64,000 nucleotides of DNA from Pseudooctadecabacter jejudonensis (lineage in GTDB: Bacteria > Pseudomonadota > Alphaproteobacteria > Rhodobacterales > Rhodobacteraceae), in assembly GCF_900172275.1 (NCBI RefSeq), contig NZ_FWFT01000006.1, positions 1 to 64,000 on the forward strand. Reading direction: 5' to 3'. Below the pieces are notes generated by a model. It did no database searches and had not been told where the DNA came from. It worked only from the letters and a program-made list of their open reading frames with translations. The position numbers and the translations under genes are program-made. Below, piece after piece: positions 36,201-44,250 of this stretch; position 1 is the first letter of the stretch; every line of letters begins with the position of its first letter.

Positions 36201-36812
36201 ATGTCGCAAGCAATGAACGAACTTGGCCAGCACATCGAACTCAAACGTCCCGATTGCGTCCTGTCATGGGACGTCACAGGCGGAGAGCTGACGGTCAACG
36301 TCGCACCGGCCAACCTTGTGGGGTTTGTCGAATTCCTCAAGGCCGACAACAGCTGTAAATTCTCGTCGCTGGTGGACATCACGGCGGTGGATTATCCGGG
36401 CCGCGCCCAGCGGTTTGATGTGATTTATCACTTCCTCAGCATGTATCAAAACCACCGCATTCGCCTGCGGGTAAAGGCGCGTGAGGATGAGATGGTGCAG
36501 TCCATCATGGACGTGCACCCTTCCGCCAATTGGTTCGAACGCGAGGTCTTCGACATGTTCGGGATCATCTTCAAAGGCCACCCCGACCTGCGCCGCATCC
36601 TCACCGATTACGGCTTTCGCGGCTATCCGCTGCGCAAGGATTTCCCGACAACCGGCTACACCGAGGTCCGATACGACGAAGTGCAAAAGCGCGTCGTCTA
36701 TGAGCCCGTAAAGCTGACCCAAGAATACCGCCAGTTCGACTTTATGTCGCCGTGGGAAGGGGCAGATTACATCCTGCCCGGGGATGACAAAGCCAAAGAG
36801 GACGCGAAATGA
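36201..36812 (+). CDS. nuoC: NADH-quinone oxidoreductase subunit C
   Basis: 203 aa, 30-kDa subunit fold with [18 protein letters not shown] and the family signature [21 protein letters not shown]. Separate from nuoD here, unlike the fused NuoCD of E. coli. Overlaps nuoD by 4 nt. Confidence 0.96.
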   Translation: MSQAMNELGQHIELKRPDCVLSWDVTGGELTVNVAPANLVGFVEFLKADNSCKFSSLVDITAVDYPGRAQRFDVIYHFLSMYQNHRIRLRVKAREDEMVQSIMDVHPSANWFEREVFDMFGIIFKGHPDLRRILTDYGFRGYPLRKDFPTTGYTEVRYDEVQKRVVYEPVKLTQEYRQFDFMSPWEGADYILPGDDKAKEDAK

Positions 36813-38026
36813 TGGACGGCACGAAAAACTTCGACGACGCCCTCACAGGCGAACAGCAGATCCGCAATTTCAACATCAACTTCGGCCCGCAGCACCCTGC
36901 GGCGCACGGCGTGTTGCGGCTGGTGCTGGAACTCGACGGTGAGATTGTCGAACGCTGCGACCCGCACATCGGCCTGCTGCACCGTGGCACCGAAAAACTG
37001 ATGGAATCGCGCACCTATCTGCAAAACCTGCCGTATTTCGACCGTCTCGATTACGTGTCGCCCATGAACCAGGAACACGCATGGTGTCTGGCGATCGAAA
37101 AGCTGACGGGCACAGAGGTGCCTCGTCGTGCCTCCCTGATCCGTGTGCTGTACTCCGAGATTGGCCGCGTTCTGAACCACCTGATGAACATCTGCACCCA
37201 AGCGATGGACGTCGGCGCGCTCACCCCGATTTCCTGGGGCTTTGAGGAACGCGAAAAGCTAATGGTGTTCTATGAACGCGCCTGTGGTGCGCGTCTGCAC
37301 GCCGCCTATTTCCGCCCCGGCGGGGTCCATCAGGACTTGCCCGATCAACTGGTCGAAGACATCGACACATGGGCGCAGGAATTCCTGCCCGTGGTCGATG
37401 ACCTTGATGGCCTTCTGACTGAAAACCGCATCTTCAAACAGCGCAACGTCGACATCGGCATCGTGTCCGAAGAAGAAATTCAGGAGTGGGGCTTTAGCGG
37501 CGTCATGGTGCGCGGCTCCGGCCTCGCATGGGATCTGCGTCGTGCGCAGCCCTACGAATGCTACGACGAATTCGACTTCCAAATTCCAGTCGGCAAGAAC
37601 GGCGACTGTTATGACCGCTATCTCTGCCGCATGGAAGAAATGCGCCAGTCCACGTCGATCATCCGTCAGGCCTGCGAAAAGCTGCGCCATGAAAAGGGCG
37701 ACGTGATGGCGCGGGGCAAGATGACTCCGCCGACCCGTGGTGAGATGAAAACCTCGATGGAGGCGCTGATCCACCACTTCAAACTCTACACCGAAGGGTT
37801 CCACGTGCCCGCGGGTGAAGTCTATGCCTGCGTCGAAGCGCCCAAAGGCGAATTCGGCGTCTTCCTTGTGGCCGATGGCACCAACAAACCCTACCGCGCC
37901 AAACTGCGCGCGCCGGGGTATCTGCACCTGCAGGCGATGGACCACGTGGCGACCAAACACCAGCTGGCCGACGTCGCTGCGATCATCGGCTCCCTCGATG
38001 TTGTGTTCGGGGAGATTGACCGATGA
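36809..38026 (+). CDS. nuoD: NADH-quinone oxidoreductase subunit D
   Basis: 405 aa, 49-kDa subunit related to the large subunit of NiFe hydrogenases. [16 protein letters not shown] near residue 27 carries the quinone-site His, and [12 protein letters not shown] follows. The ATGA overlap with nuoC, and with the tiny ORF at its 3' end, is characteristic of translational coupling. ATG at 36812 is an alternative. Confidence 0.97.
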   Translation: MMDGTKNFDDALTGEQQIRNFNINFGPQHPAAHGVLRLVLELDGEIVERCDPHIGLLHRGTEKLMESRTYLQNLPYFDRLDYVSPMNQEHAWCLAIEKLTGTEVPRRASLIRVLYSEIGRVLNHLMNICTQAMDVGALTPISWGFEEREKLMVFYERACGARLHAAYFRPGGVHQDLPDQLVEDIDTWAQEFLPVVDDLDGLLTENRIFKQRNVDIGIVSEEEIQEWGFSGVMVRGSGLAWDLRRAQPYECYDEFDFQIPVGKNGDCYDRYLCRMEEMRQSTSIIRQACEKLRHEKGDVMARGKMTPPTRGEMKTSMEALIHHFKLYTEGFHVPAGEVYACVEAPKGEFGVFLVADGTNKPYRAKLRAPGYLHLQAMDHVATKHQLADVAAIIGSLDVVFGEIDR

Positions 38027-38142
38027 TCACGATGGTCGGCGCCTTTCCCGCCCTTCTTCTGGCCTCCGGTCTTGGTGTTCAGGCGCTGCCAATGGGGATG
38101 TTCATCACCCTCACCGGTCTTGCCGCAGCAGGGGGGATGTAG
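38023..38142 (+). CDS. Tiny hydrophobic ORF after nuoD (39 aa)
   Basis: A 39-residue frame that starts at the ATG overlapping the nuoD stop (ATGA) and ends 3 nt before the next gene. The product is almost wholly hydrophobic, with Gly/Ala/Leu/Met and no charged residue. Coupling and packing suggest it could be translated; there is no family match and it may be chance. Confidence 0.35.
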   Translation: MITMVGAFPALLLASGLGVQALPMGMFITLTGLAAAGGM

Positions 38143-38145
38143 CCC

Positions 38146-38403
38146 ATGCGCATCTGTCTTTCCCTCATCGCGCTGATCGCCGCGCCTGCCTTTGCGCAAA
38201 CCGCGGATGAGGTCGCCGCCATGACCGCCGCCATCGAAGAGGCCGGCTGCTTTGTGACCGCCGACAACGGCGACGAGGTGCAACAGGCCTCTGGCCTTGA
38301 TGCGGATCAGACCGTGGCCGTGATCACCAAGATGTACGGCGACGGCATGGTGGCGCTGACCGAAGACGGCAACATGAAACTGACGAGTGAGGCCTGCCCT
38401 TAA
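38146..38403 (+). CDS. Small secreted protein of unknown function
   Basis: 85 aa with a clear signal peptide (MRICLSLIALIAAPAFAQ, cleavage near residue 17). The mature domain is about 68 aa, with two Cys (CFVTADNGDEV and the C-terminal EACP) that could form a disulfide. Not recognised; small genes of this type are usual in Rhodobacteraceae nuo clusters. An 11-bp-period CCATACG array starts 35 nt after the stop. Confidence 0.6.
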   Translation: MRICLSLIALIAAPAFAQTADEVAAMTAAIEEAGCFVTADNGDEVQQASGLDADQTVAVITKMYGDGMVALTEDGNMKLTSEACP

Positions 38404-38437
38404 CCTTTCGTGCCGCAAGCGTCTGCCAGCCAAGGTG

Positions 38438-38477
38438 CCATACGTTTGCCATACGCGAGCCATACGCAAACCATACG
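38438..38477 (+). repeat. CCATACG array, four copies, 11-bp period
   Basis: CCATACG at 38438, 38449, 38460 and 38471, each separated by four variable bases. The same unit, on the other strand, recurs at 59696-59724. Not a CRISPR (spacer four bases). Lies between a small secreted-protein gene and nuoE. Confidence 0.85.
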
Positions 38478-38574
38478 CCCCAAATGACGGGGAGATGGAC
38501 AGACAAGACATTAACTTTCGGGCCCGACACCTCGTCCGGCCCGATCTGCCAGACCGACGACAGGATCAAGATCC

Positions 38575-39759
38575 ATGCTACGACGCCTTCACCTTGAACA
38601 GCCTGACAGCTTTGCGTTTACCCCTGAAAATCAGGCGTGGGCGGAAAAACAGCTCACGAAATATCCCGAGGGCCGTGAGGCATCGGCGATCATTCCATTG
38701 CTGTGGCGCGCGCAGGAACAAGAAGGCTGGCTGACACGCCCCGCCATCGAAACCGTGGCCAGCATGTTGAACCTGGCCTACATGCGCGCACTTGAGGTGG
38801 CGTCGTTCTACTTCATGTTCCAGCTCCAGCCCGTGGGCTCAGTGGCGCATATTCAGGTCTGTGGCACCACGTCGTGCATGATCTGCGGGGCCGAAGATCT
38901 GGTCGCTGTCTGTCAGGAAAAGATCGCCCAAAACCCACATGAGCTGTCCTCGGATGGCAAGTTTTCGTGGGAAGAGGTTGAGTGTCTGGGCTCTTGCGCC
39001 AATGCGCCCATGGCCCAAATCGGCAAGGATTATTACGAAGATCTGACCGCCGTCCGTATGGGTGAAATCATCGACGAATTAGCCGCAGGGCAGGTGCCCA
39101 CACCTGGTCCACAAAATGGCCGTTACGCGTCCGAACCCCTCAAGGGTCTGACAACGTTGACAGAATTTGACGCAGGCAAGCATCAGTACAATGCATCCGT
39201 GCAGCTGGCCTCCGACATCGGCGACACCGTAAAACGGATCGATGGCACCGAAGTGCCGCTGCTGGCCCCATGGGGGCAGGCTGCGCCGACAACAAACGCC
39301 CCCGTGCAGGTGACAGGCGCACCTGCCAACCAGCAAAAGCCGGTTGCCAAACGTCCTGCCGTCAAAAAGGCCGTTGGCGACAAGACACCGGGCGCGACAC
39401 CGTCCAAAAACAAACCTGCCAGCAAAGACGGCATCACCAAGCAAGAGGCGAATGCCGACAGTGCCGCGAAACCTCGCGGTAAGTCGAACCCGCCCGCCTC
39501 CGCCTCCGCCTCCGCTGAAAAGAAGCCGCGCACCCTGTCCGCGCCGCGCAAAGCGGGCGCCGATGACCTGAAACGGATCAGCGGCGTGGGCCCGAAACTT
39601 GAGGGTGTGCTGAACGAATTGGGCTTCTGGCATTTCGATCAAATCGCCAAATGGACCGATGCAGAGGTCGCTTGGGTCGACAGCCGGTTGAAGTTCAAAG
39701 GCCGGATCGAACGCGACAACTGGATTGATCAAGCGGCGAAACTTGCCGCAGAAGGCTAA
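38575..39759 (+). CDS. nuoE: NADH-quinone oxidoreductase subunit E with C-terminal extension
   Basis: 394 aa, about twice the usual 24-kDa subunit. Residues 1-210 or so are NuoE, with the [2Fe-2S] ligands in [10 protein letters not shown] and CLGSCANAP. Residues 215-329 are low-complexity Lys/Ala/Pro. Residues 330-394 form a helix-hairpin-helix-like domain ([15 protein letters not shown]) ending [14 protein letters not shown]. That domain is shared, at 46 of 62 positions, with the C-terminus of the gene at 39931. The NADH-input arm of complex I is its place; the extension's role is unknown. Confidence 0.93.
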   Translation: MLRRLHLEQPDSFAFTPENQAWAEKQLTKYPEGREASAIIPLLWRAQEQEGWLTRPAIETVASMLNLAYMRALEVASFYFMFQLQPVGSVAHIQVCGTTSCMICGAEDLVAVCQEKIAQNPHELSSDGKFSWEEVECLGSCANAPMAQIGKDYYEDLTAVRMGEIIDELAAGQVPTPGPQNGRYASEPLKGLTTLTEFDAGKHQYNASVQLASDIGDTVKRIDGTEVPLLAPWGQAAPTTNAPVQVTGAPANQQKPVAKRPAVKKAVGDKTPGATPSKNKPASKDGITKQEANADSAAKPRGKSNPPASASASAEKKPRTLSAPRKAGADDLKRISGVGPKLEGVLNELGFWHFDQIAKWTDAEVAWVDSRLKFKGRIERDNWIDQAAKLAAEG

Positions 39760-39790
39760 GTTTCTGCCCAAAACTGCGCTATTTCGGCGT

Positions 39791-39828
39791 CAAACGGTGT
39801 CCAAATGCTAAAATTGGGCGCCGTTTTG
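39791..39828 (+). terminator. Hairpin after nuoE
   Basis: Long stem with GU pairs (CAAACGGTGTCCAAAT / AAATTGGGCGCCGTTTTG, GCTA loop), 31 nt after the nuoE stop, followed by a moderate T-rich tract. Could be a terminator or a processing hairpin. Confidence 0.55.
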
Positions 39829-39930
39829 CATTTCTCCCCCTTATCAAACTCAAAGCGGCTGTTAAGGTCTGCGTAATTCTGCCGCAGGCGAAAGCCTTGC
39901 GTTGGGGGGAAACGAAAAAGGGAAAAGATT

Positions 39931-40779
39931 ATGAAAGATACAGCACCCAAGGGCCTTGGCGTTTTGGTGGTTGCCGCGTTGTTCGGTTTGATTGCCGCAG
40001 CCGTGTCCTACTTGGTTTTGGATTTTGCAGCCTTTGCGTCCTTGTTGATTGGCGCGATCGTGGCCATCATCACAGCGATTGTGCTGTGGTTGGGATGGCG
40101 TGAACCGGCCGCTGGCCCGACGGGGCCGCGTGATTTGTCACCAAATGCGGACGCGAATGCTGCAGCATCGGGTGGTGCGTCCGCATCCGCCTCAGCACCC
40201 ACCGCCGCTGCGTCGGCTGCACCGGCTTCGGCTGCCACTGCAGCGACAGCTGCGCCTGCCGCGGCATCAACGTCGTCAGCCACAGCGGCACCGGCTGCTG
40301 CTTCGGCGGCGTCGGGATCTGCGGCTGCAGCTCCGGCTGCTGCTGCTCCCGCTCCTGCGGCGGCTAAACCTGCCGCGAAACCAAAGGCAAAGCCGGCTGC
40401 CAGCGCAAAAGCAAAACCAGCCGCATCGAAAGCGTCGTCAAAATCGGCAAGCGCTCCGAAGGCCGCTGCGGCTGCAAAACCTGCGCGCGCGCCCGTGGCC
40501 GCCGACGGCAAGCCAGAAACGCTGACCGGCCCGCGCGCTGGATCGACGGCGGATGATCTGAAATTGCTCAAGGGTGTGGGGCCTGGCCTCGAAAAGACAC
40601 TGAACGATTTGGGCTTTTACCATTTCGACCAGATCGCCGCCTGGCGCAAAAAGGAAGTGGCCTGGGTCGACAGCCGTCTGAAATTCAAAGGCCGCATCGA
40701 ACGCGACGAATGGATTAAGCAGGCCAAGATCTTGGCGAAGGGCGGCGAGACAGAGTTCTCGAAGCGCAGCAAGAAATAA
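39931..40779 (+). CDS. Membrane-anchored Ala/Pro-rich protein with NuoE-type C-terminal domain
   Basis: 282 aa. Two membrane helices at the N-terminus (about 10-28 and 32-52, the first hairpin), then a long alanine/proline/lysine linker (about 70-205) of low complexity, and a C-terminal domain (208-282) nearly the same as the NuoE extension: GVGPGLEKTLNDLGF and [14 protein letters not shown]. The shared domain and its place beside nuoE suggest both help complex I assembly or anchoring; that is inference. Translated in its own right from a GGGAAA-type site. Confidence 0.72.
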   Translation: MKDTAPKGLGVLVVAALFGLIAAAVSYLVLDFAAFASLLIGAIVAIITAIVLWLGWREPAAGPTGPRDLSPNADANAAASGGASASASAPTAAASAAPASAATAATAAPAAASTSSATAAPAAASAASGSAAAAPAAAAPAPAAAKPAAKPKAKPAASAKAKPAASKASSKSASAPKAAAAAKPARAPVAADGKPETLTGPRAGSTADDLKLLKGVGPGLEKTLNDLGFYHFDQIAAWRKKEVAWVDSRLKFKGRIERDEWIKQAKILAKGGETEFSKRSKK

Positions 40780-40800
40780 CCCCCCCCCGTCAGGGGAACG

Positions 40801-40832
40801 AAAAGGCCCGCCGCACAGCGCGCGGGCCTTTT
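40801..40832 (+). terminator. Intrinsic terminator
   Basis: Stem AAAAGGCCCGC / GCGGGCCTTTT with a ten-base loop and a TTTCTTTT tail, 22 nt after the stop of the gene at 39931. Confidence 0.8.
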
Positions 40833-40864
40833 CTTTTGGAGCAAGGGCAGGCAAAAGATCGAAC

Positions 40865-41083
40865 ATGAGCAACAAATCCGATGAGACGACAGCCCGTCAG
40901 GGGCGTATGGCCGCACTGGTGATTGCTGCTGGCGGTCTACTGGCCATTTTTGCGCCGCAACTGTCACGGATGTTCGGGGGCGGGGTGCGCCTTGAAATGC
41001 TCTTCTATCTGATATCCTTGGCTGCGTTCATTTGGTCACTGGTCGTGACTTGGAACCTGTGGCAAAAGGGCCGAGACAAATGA
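40865..41083 (+). CDS. Two-helix membrane protein (DUF5337 type)
   Basis: 72 aa. Two hydrophobic segments (about 17-34 and 43-62) and a basic C-terminus. This short protein upstream of nuoF fits the DUF5337 family of Rhodobacteraceae nuo clusters. Possible role in complex I stability; unproven. Confidence 0.65.
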   Translation: MSNKSDETTARQGRMAALVIAAGGLLAIFAPQLSRMFGGGVRLEMLFYLISLAAFIWSLVVTWNLWQKGRDK

Positions 41084-41137
41084 CCTGCCGTGCCTTGTGT
41101 GTGCCAACCACGGGGCCAAAGATTAAGGGAACACGCG

Positions 41138-42415
41138 ATGCTTGCTGATCAGGACCGCATTTTTACGAACCTTTACGGGATGCATGACCGAACGCTGGCG
41201 GGCGCCAAAAAGCGCGGCCACTGGGACGGTACAGCCAAGATTATCAAGAATGGACGCGATTGGATCGTGGACCAGATGAAAGCCTCCGGCCTGCGTGGGC
41301 GCGGGGGGGCGGGCTTTCCGACCGGTTTGAAATGGTCGTTTATGCCCAAGGAATCGGATGGACGTCCTGCCTATCTGGTGGTGAATGCCGACGAATCTGA
41401 GCCCGGGACCTGCAAAGACCGCGAAATCATGCGCCACGATCCCCACACGTTGATCGAAGGCTGCCTGATCGCCAGCTTCGCGATGAACGCGAACGCCTGC
41501 TACATCTACATTCGTGGTGAATACATCCGCGAAAAAGAGGCGCTGCAGGCGGCCATTGATGAGGCTTATGACGCCGGTCTGGTGGGCAAAAACGCGGCCA
41601 AATCCGGATGGGATTTCGACATCTACCTGCACCACGGGGCAGGGGCCTACATCTGCGGTGAAGAAACCGCATTGATCGAGTCCCTTGAGGGCAAAAAGGG
41701 TATGCCGCGCATGAAGCCGCCCTTTCCGGCGGGCGCGGGCCTCTATGGCTGCCCGACGACGGTGAACAACGTCGAATCCATCGCCGTTGTCCCGACCATT
41801 CTGCGTCGTGGACCGGAATGGTTCTCGAGCTTTGGGCGGCCGAACAATGCGGGCACAAAGCTGTTTGCGATCTCGGGCCATGTGAACAACCCGTGTGTCG
41901 TCGAAGAGGCGATGTCGATTTCCTTTGAGGAGTTGATCGACAAACATTGCGGCGGGATCCGCGGCGGATGGGACAACCTGAAGGCCGTGATCCCTGGCGG
42001 GTCGTCCGTTCCTTGTGTGCGCGGTGAAAACATGCGCGATGCGATCATGGATTTTGATGCGTTGAAGGAAAAGGGATCGTCCTTGGGCACGGCTGCTGTC
42101 ATCGTCATGGACCAGTCCACTGACATCATCAAAGCCATCTGGCGTCTGTCGAAGTTCTACAAACACGAAAGCTGTGGCCAGTGTACGCCCTGCCGCGAAG
42201 GCACAGGCTGGATGATGCGCGTCATGGACCGTCTGGTCAAAGGCAACGCGACCGTTGAGGAAATCGACATGTTGCTAGATGTGACCAAACAAGTCGAAGG
42301 CCACACGATTTGTGCGTTGGGGGATGCCGCAGCCTGGCCGATCCAGGGTTTGATCAAGAATTTCCGCGACGAGATCGAAGATCGAATCAAAACCGCGCGT
42401 ATCGCTGCGGAGTAA
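41138..42415 (+). CDS. nuoF: NADH-quinone oxidoreductase subunit F
   Basis: 425 aa from the ATG at 41138 (AAGGGA upstream; the longer frame lacks a ribosome site). The NADH/FMN-binding [13 protein letters not shown] is near residue 60, and the N3 [4Fe-4S] ligands are in [14 protein letters not shown] plus the later CALGDAA. NADH-oxidising site of complex I. Two perfect 22-bp palindromes follow the stop. Confidence 0.97.
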   Translation: MLADQDRIFTNLYGMHDRTLAGAKKRGHWDGTAKIIKNGRDWIVDQMKASGLRGRGGAGFPTGLKWSFMPKESDGRPAYLVVNADESEPGTCKDREIMRHDPHTLIEGCLIASFAMNANACYIYIRGEYIREKEALQAAIDEAYDAGLVGKNAAKSGWDFDIYLHHGAGAYICGEETALIESLEGKKGMPRMKPPFPAGAGLYGCPTTVNNVESIAVVPTILRRGPEWFSSFGRPNNAGTKLFAISGHVNNPCVVEEAMSISFEELIDKHCGGIRGGWDNLKAVIPGGSSVPCVRGENMRDAIMDFDALKEKGSSLGTAAVIVMDQSTDIIKAIWRLSKFYKHESCGQCTPCREGTGWMMRVMDRLVKGNATVEEIDMLLDVTKQVEGHTICALGDAAAWPIQGLIKNFRDEIEDRIKTARIAAE

Positions 42416-42462
42416 CAAAATTCCGGAATTTTGTTGCGTGTCTAAAATTCTAGAATTTTAGA
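42414..42462. repeat. Pair of perfect 22-bp palindromes
   Basis: Two adjacent perfect palindromes, 42414-42435 and 42441-42462, five bases apart. Both share the core AAAATTC-(CG or TA)-GAATTTT. The first begins within the nuoF stop codon. Confidence 0.9.
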
Positions 42463-42476
42463 GCAGGGAGGCGCAG

Positions 42477-42707
42477 ATGAGACAGGTTTTAGACGGGGTT
42501 GCATCCTTTTTTGCGGCCCTCGCCACAGCCCTGATCTGCGGTCTGCCCTGTTATTTCACCTACCGCGCTATTGAGGCAGGTGCCGCCCCCACATGGGCAT
42601 GGGGCGCCATTGCGGCCCTTGCCGGGGTCGGGCTGTTGATGACGGTCGCTTTCCTTGGCAAAGCCGTCAAAGGCATCGCCCCATCGCGGGACCGCCGCCG
42701 CCGCTAG
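42477..42707 (+). CDS. Small membrane protein of the nuo cluster
   Basis: 76 aa. Two hydrophobic helices (about 8-32 and 40-60) and a very basic end (SRDRRRR). AGGGAGGCG lies upstream of the ATG. Unknown family. Confidence 0.55.
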   Translation: MRQVLDGVASFFAALATALICGLPCYFTYRAIEAGAAPTWAWGAIAALAGVGLLMTVAFLGKAVKGIAPSRDRRRR

Positions 42708-42787
42708 ACGGCACATGGAAAATTGGGCGGTGTGGACAGGGTGTGCCCCCCTCGGTACGGTTGAAAAAAATCGGGAGAGGCGCGGGC

Positions 42788-43060
42788 ATGGACTTTGATG
42801 ATTTATTCGGTCCCACGGGGACAGAGGGCACACGATGGACCCGTATCCTGACCGGCGCGGTGTCTGCGGTGCTGGGCGGGGGATTGGGTGTGTTTGCTGC
42901 ATCGGTCCTGCAGGAAACCGCCCTCACGTGGGGCGTGATGGGCGCCCTTGTGGGCGGTTTTTTTGGTGCCGTGTTTTCTTTTTGGGTCCTTTTGGGGCTG
43001 TTGGCGGTGTTGGTCGCGGGGCTTTATGTTGGATGGACCGTCTATTTCGGGGGCACGTGA
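42788..43060 (+). CDS. Small glycine-rich membrane protein
   Basis: 90 aa from the ATG at 42788 with GGGAGAG upstream. An acidic start (MDFDDLFGPTG) is followed by two hydrophobic glycine-rich segments (about 22-42 and 47-83). Its stop overlaps the next start by one base. Not recognised. Confidence 0.55.
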   Translation: MDFDDLFGPTGTEGTRWTRILTGAVSAVLGGGLGVFAASVLQETALTWGVMGALVGGFFGAVFSFWVLLGLLAVLVAGLYVGWTVYFGGT

Positions 43061-43524
43061 TGCATCTGGCAGAACTCAACATTGGTCGGCTTTTGGCCCC
43101 CACGGATGATCCCAAGGTCGCAGACTTTATGGACAACCTTGATCGGATCAATGGCATGGGCAAACGGATGCCCGGCTTTGTCTGGATGTCCGAAGGTTCG
43201 GGAGAGCCGGGGACAGGCAACACAGAAAACAACATCGGCGACGACCCTCAGTTGGTGTTCAATCTGACGGTTTGGGAAGACCTGAAGTCGTTGGAATCAT
43301 TCGTTTACAAGACGTTGCACGCCAAGTTCATGGACCGCAAAGCAGAGTGGTTTGAAGCGTTGGATCAACGGCATTTCGTCATGTGGTGGATCCCCGAGGG
43401 CCACCGTCCGTCGCGGGATGAGGCTTTGGCGAAACTGGATCAGCTGCGCACCTTGGGGCCCACACCCGACGCCTTCGATTGGGACTTTATGCGTGCAGGC
43501 CACGCCCCAGATCCCACCGCCTGA
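43060..43524 (+). CDS. DUF3291 domain protein
   Basis: 154 aa. The DUF3291 pattern is clear: HLAELNIGRLL start, GFVWMSEGSG near residue 41, LVFNLTVWEDLKSLESFVYKT near 66, and WWIPEGHRPS near 108, forming an alpha-beta barrel dimer of the monooxygenase-like type. Function unknown. Coupled to the previous gene. Confidence 0.75.
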   Translation: MHLAELNIGRLLAPTDDPKVADFMDNLDRINGMGKRMPGFVWMSEGSGEPGTGNTENNIGDDPQLVFNLTVWEDLKSLESFVYKTLHAKFMDRKAEWFEALDQRHFVMWWIPEGHRPSRDEALAKLDQLRTLGPTPDAFDWDFMRAGHAPDPTA

Positions 43525-43552
43525 AATCTGCCGACATAACATGGCTTCGCAG

Positions 43553-43573
43553 GCCTGCTATTGAATAGCAGGC
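43553..43573. repeat. 21-nt hairpin
   Basis: GCCTGCTAT-TGA-ATAGCAGGC, a perfect nine-base stem and three-base loop, between the DUF3291 and DUF5333 genes. Confidence 0.7.
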
Positions 43574-43637
43574 GCCCTTTGCGCACATCTGTCCCAACAG
43601 CGCGGCAAAAGGTGCGCGTTACTATTGGAGTGAGCAG

Positions 43638-44060
43638 ATGATTTTTTCCGTCCCCGCCCATGCGGCACAGACCCTGCGCGGCGTCGCCCTTGGGCTGGTT
43701 GTTTTGGCCAGCCCCGTCCAGGCGCAATCCTTTCCTGGTGATGTGGAACGTGTCACCGAAGGTCTGATCGCCGCCGGTATGGCGATTGAGTTGGGCGACA
43801 AATGTGATGACGTCAGCGTGCGCTATCTGCGTGGCATCAATTTCCTGCAAAGCCTGAAGCGCGCGTTGCAGGACGAAGGCTTCAGCAATGCCGAAATCGA
43901 CGCCTATATCGACAATGATGAGGAAAAAGACCGCCTGGAGGCGATAGCCCGAGGCCGTCTGGCAGATCTTGGCGTGATCGAGGGCAATGAGGCCAGCCAT
44001 TGCACGGTCGCCAATGCGCAAATCGCACAAGACACCCAAGTGGGCCGATTGCTCCGCTAA
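43638..44060 (+). CDS. Secreted DUF5333-type protein
   Basis: 140 aa with a signal peptide (hydrophobic core about 15-27, cleavage after AQA near residue 29). The mature domain is helical with two Cys (KCDDVSVRYLRG and SHCTVANAQI). Fits DUF5333, another short-protein family of Rhodobacteraceae nuo clusters; placed just upstream of nuoG. Function unknown. Confidence 0.65.
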   Translation: MIFSVPAHAAQTLRGVALGLVVLASPVQAQSFPGDVERVTEGLIAAGMAIELGDKCDDVSVRYLRGINFLQSLKRALQDEGFSNAEIDAYIDNDEEKDRLEAIARGRLADLGVIEGNEASHCTVANAQIAQDTQVGRLLR

Positions 44061-44084
44061 TCTGACAAAAACAATCAGAATTTA

Positions 44085-44117
44085 GGGCGGCGCAAGGGGA
44101 ACACCCCTGCGCCGCCC
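44085..44117 (+). terminator. Strong GC-rich hairpin
   Basis: Stem GGGCGGCGCA / TGCGCCGCCC, plus an internal AGGGG / CCCC pairing, 24 nt after the DUF5333 stop. No T tract directly after, so a processing or attenuating role is possible. Confidence 0.6.
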
Positions 44118-44250
44118 GCGTCGATTTTCCACGGCCAAAAAATGGCTTTCGTGCTGGCATTGCCCACCATCCCACGTTAGAAGGCGCCCATCTGCGGCCC
44201 GCGCCACGGGACCGCCCAGAAAGAGCCACACGGGAACAGGGATAGCGCCC

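Noticed and set aside
38438-38477. CRISPR array
   Set aside because: The unit is 7 bp with 4-bp gaps; far too short for a CRISPR and no cas genes are near.
40140-40500. Ala/Pro/Lys-rich repeat-like DNA
   Set aside because: Codon-level low complexity of the linker in the gene at 39931, without a regular unit.
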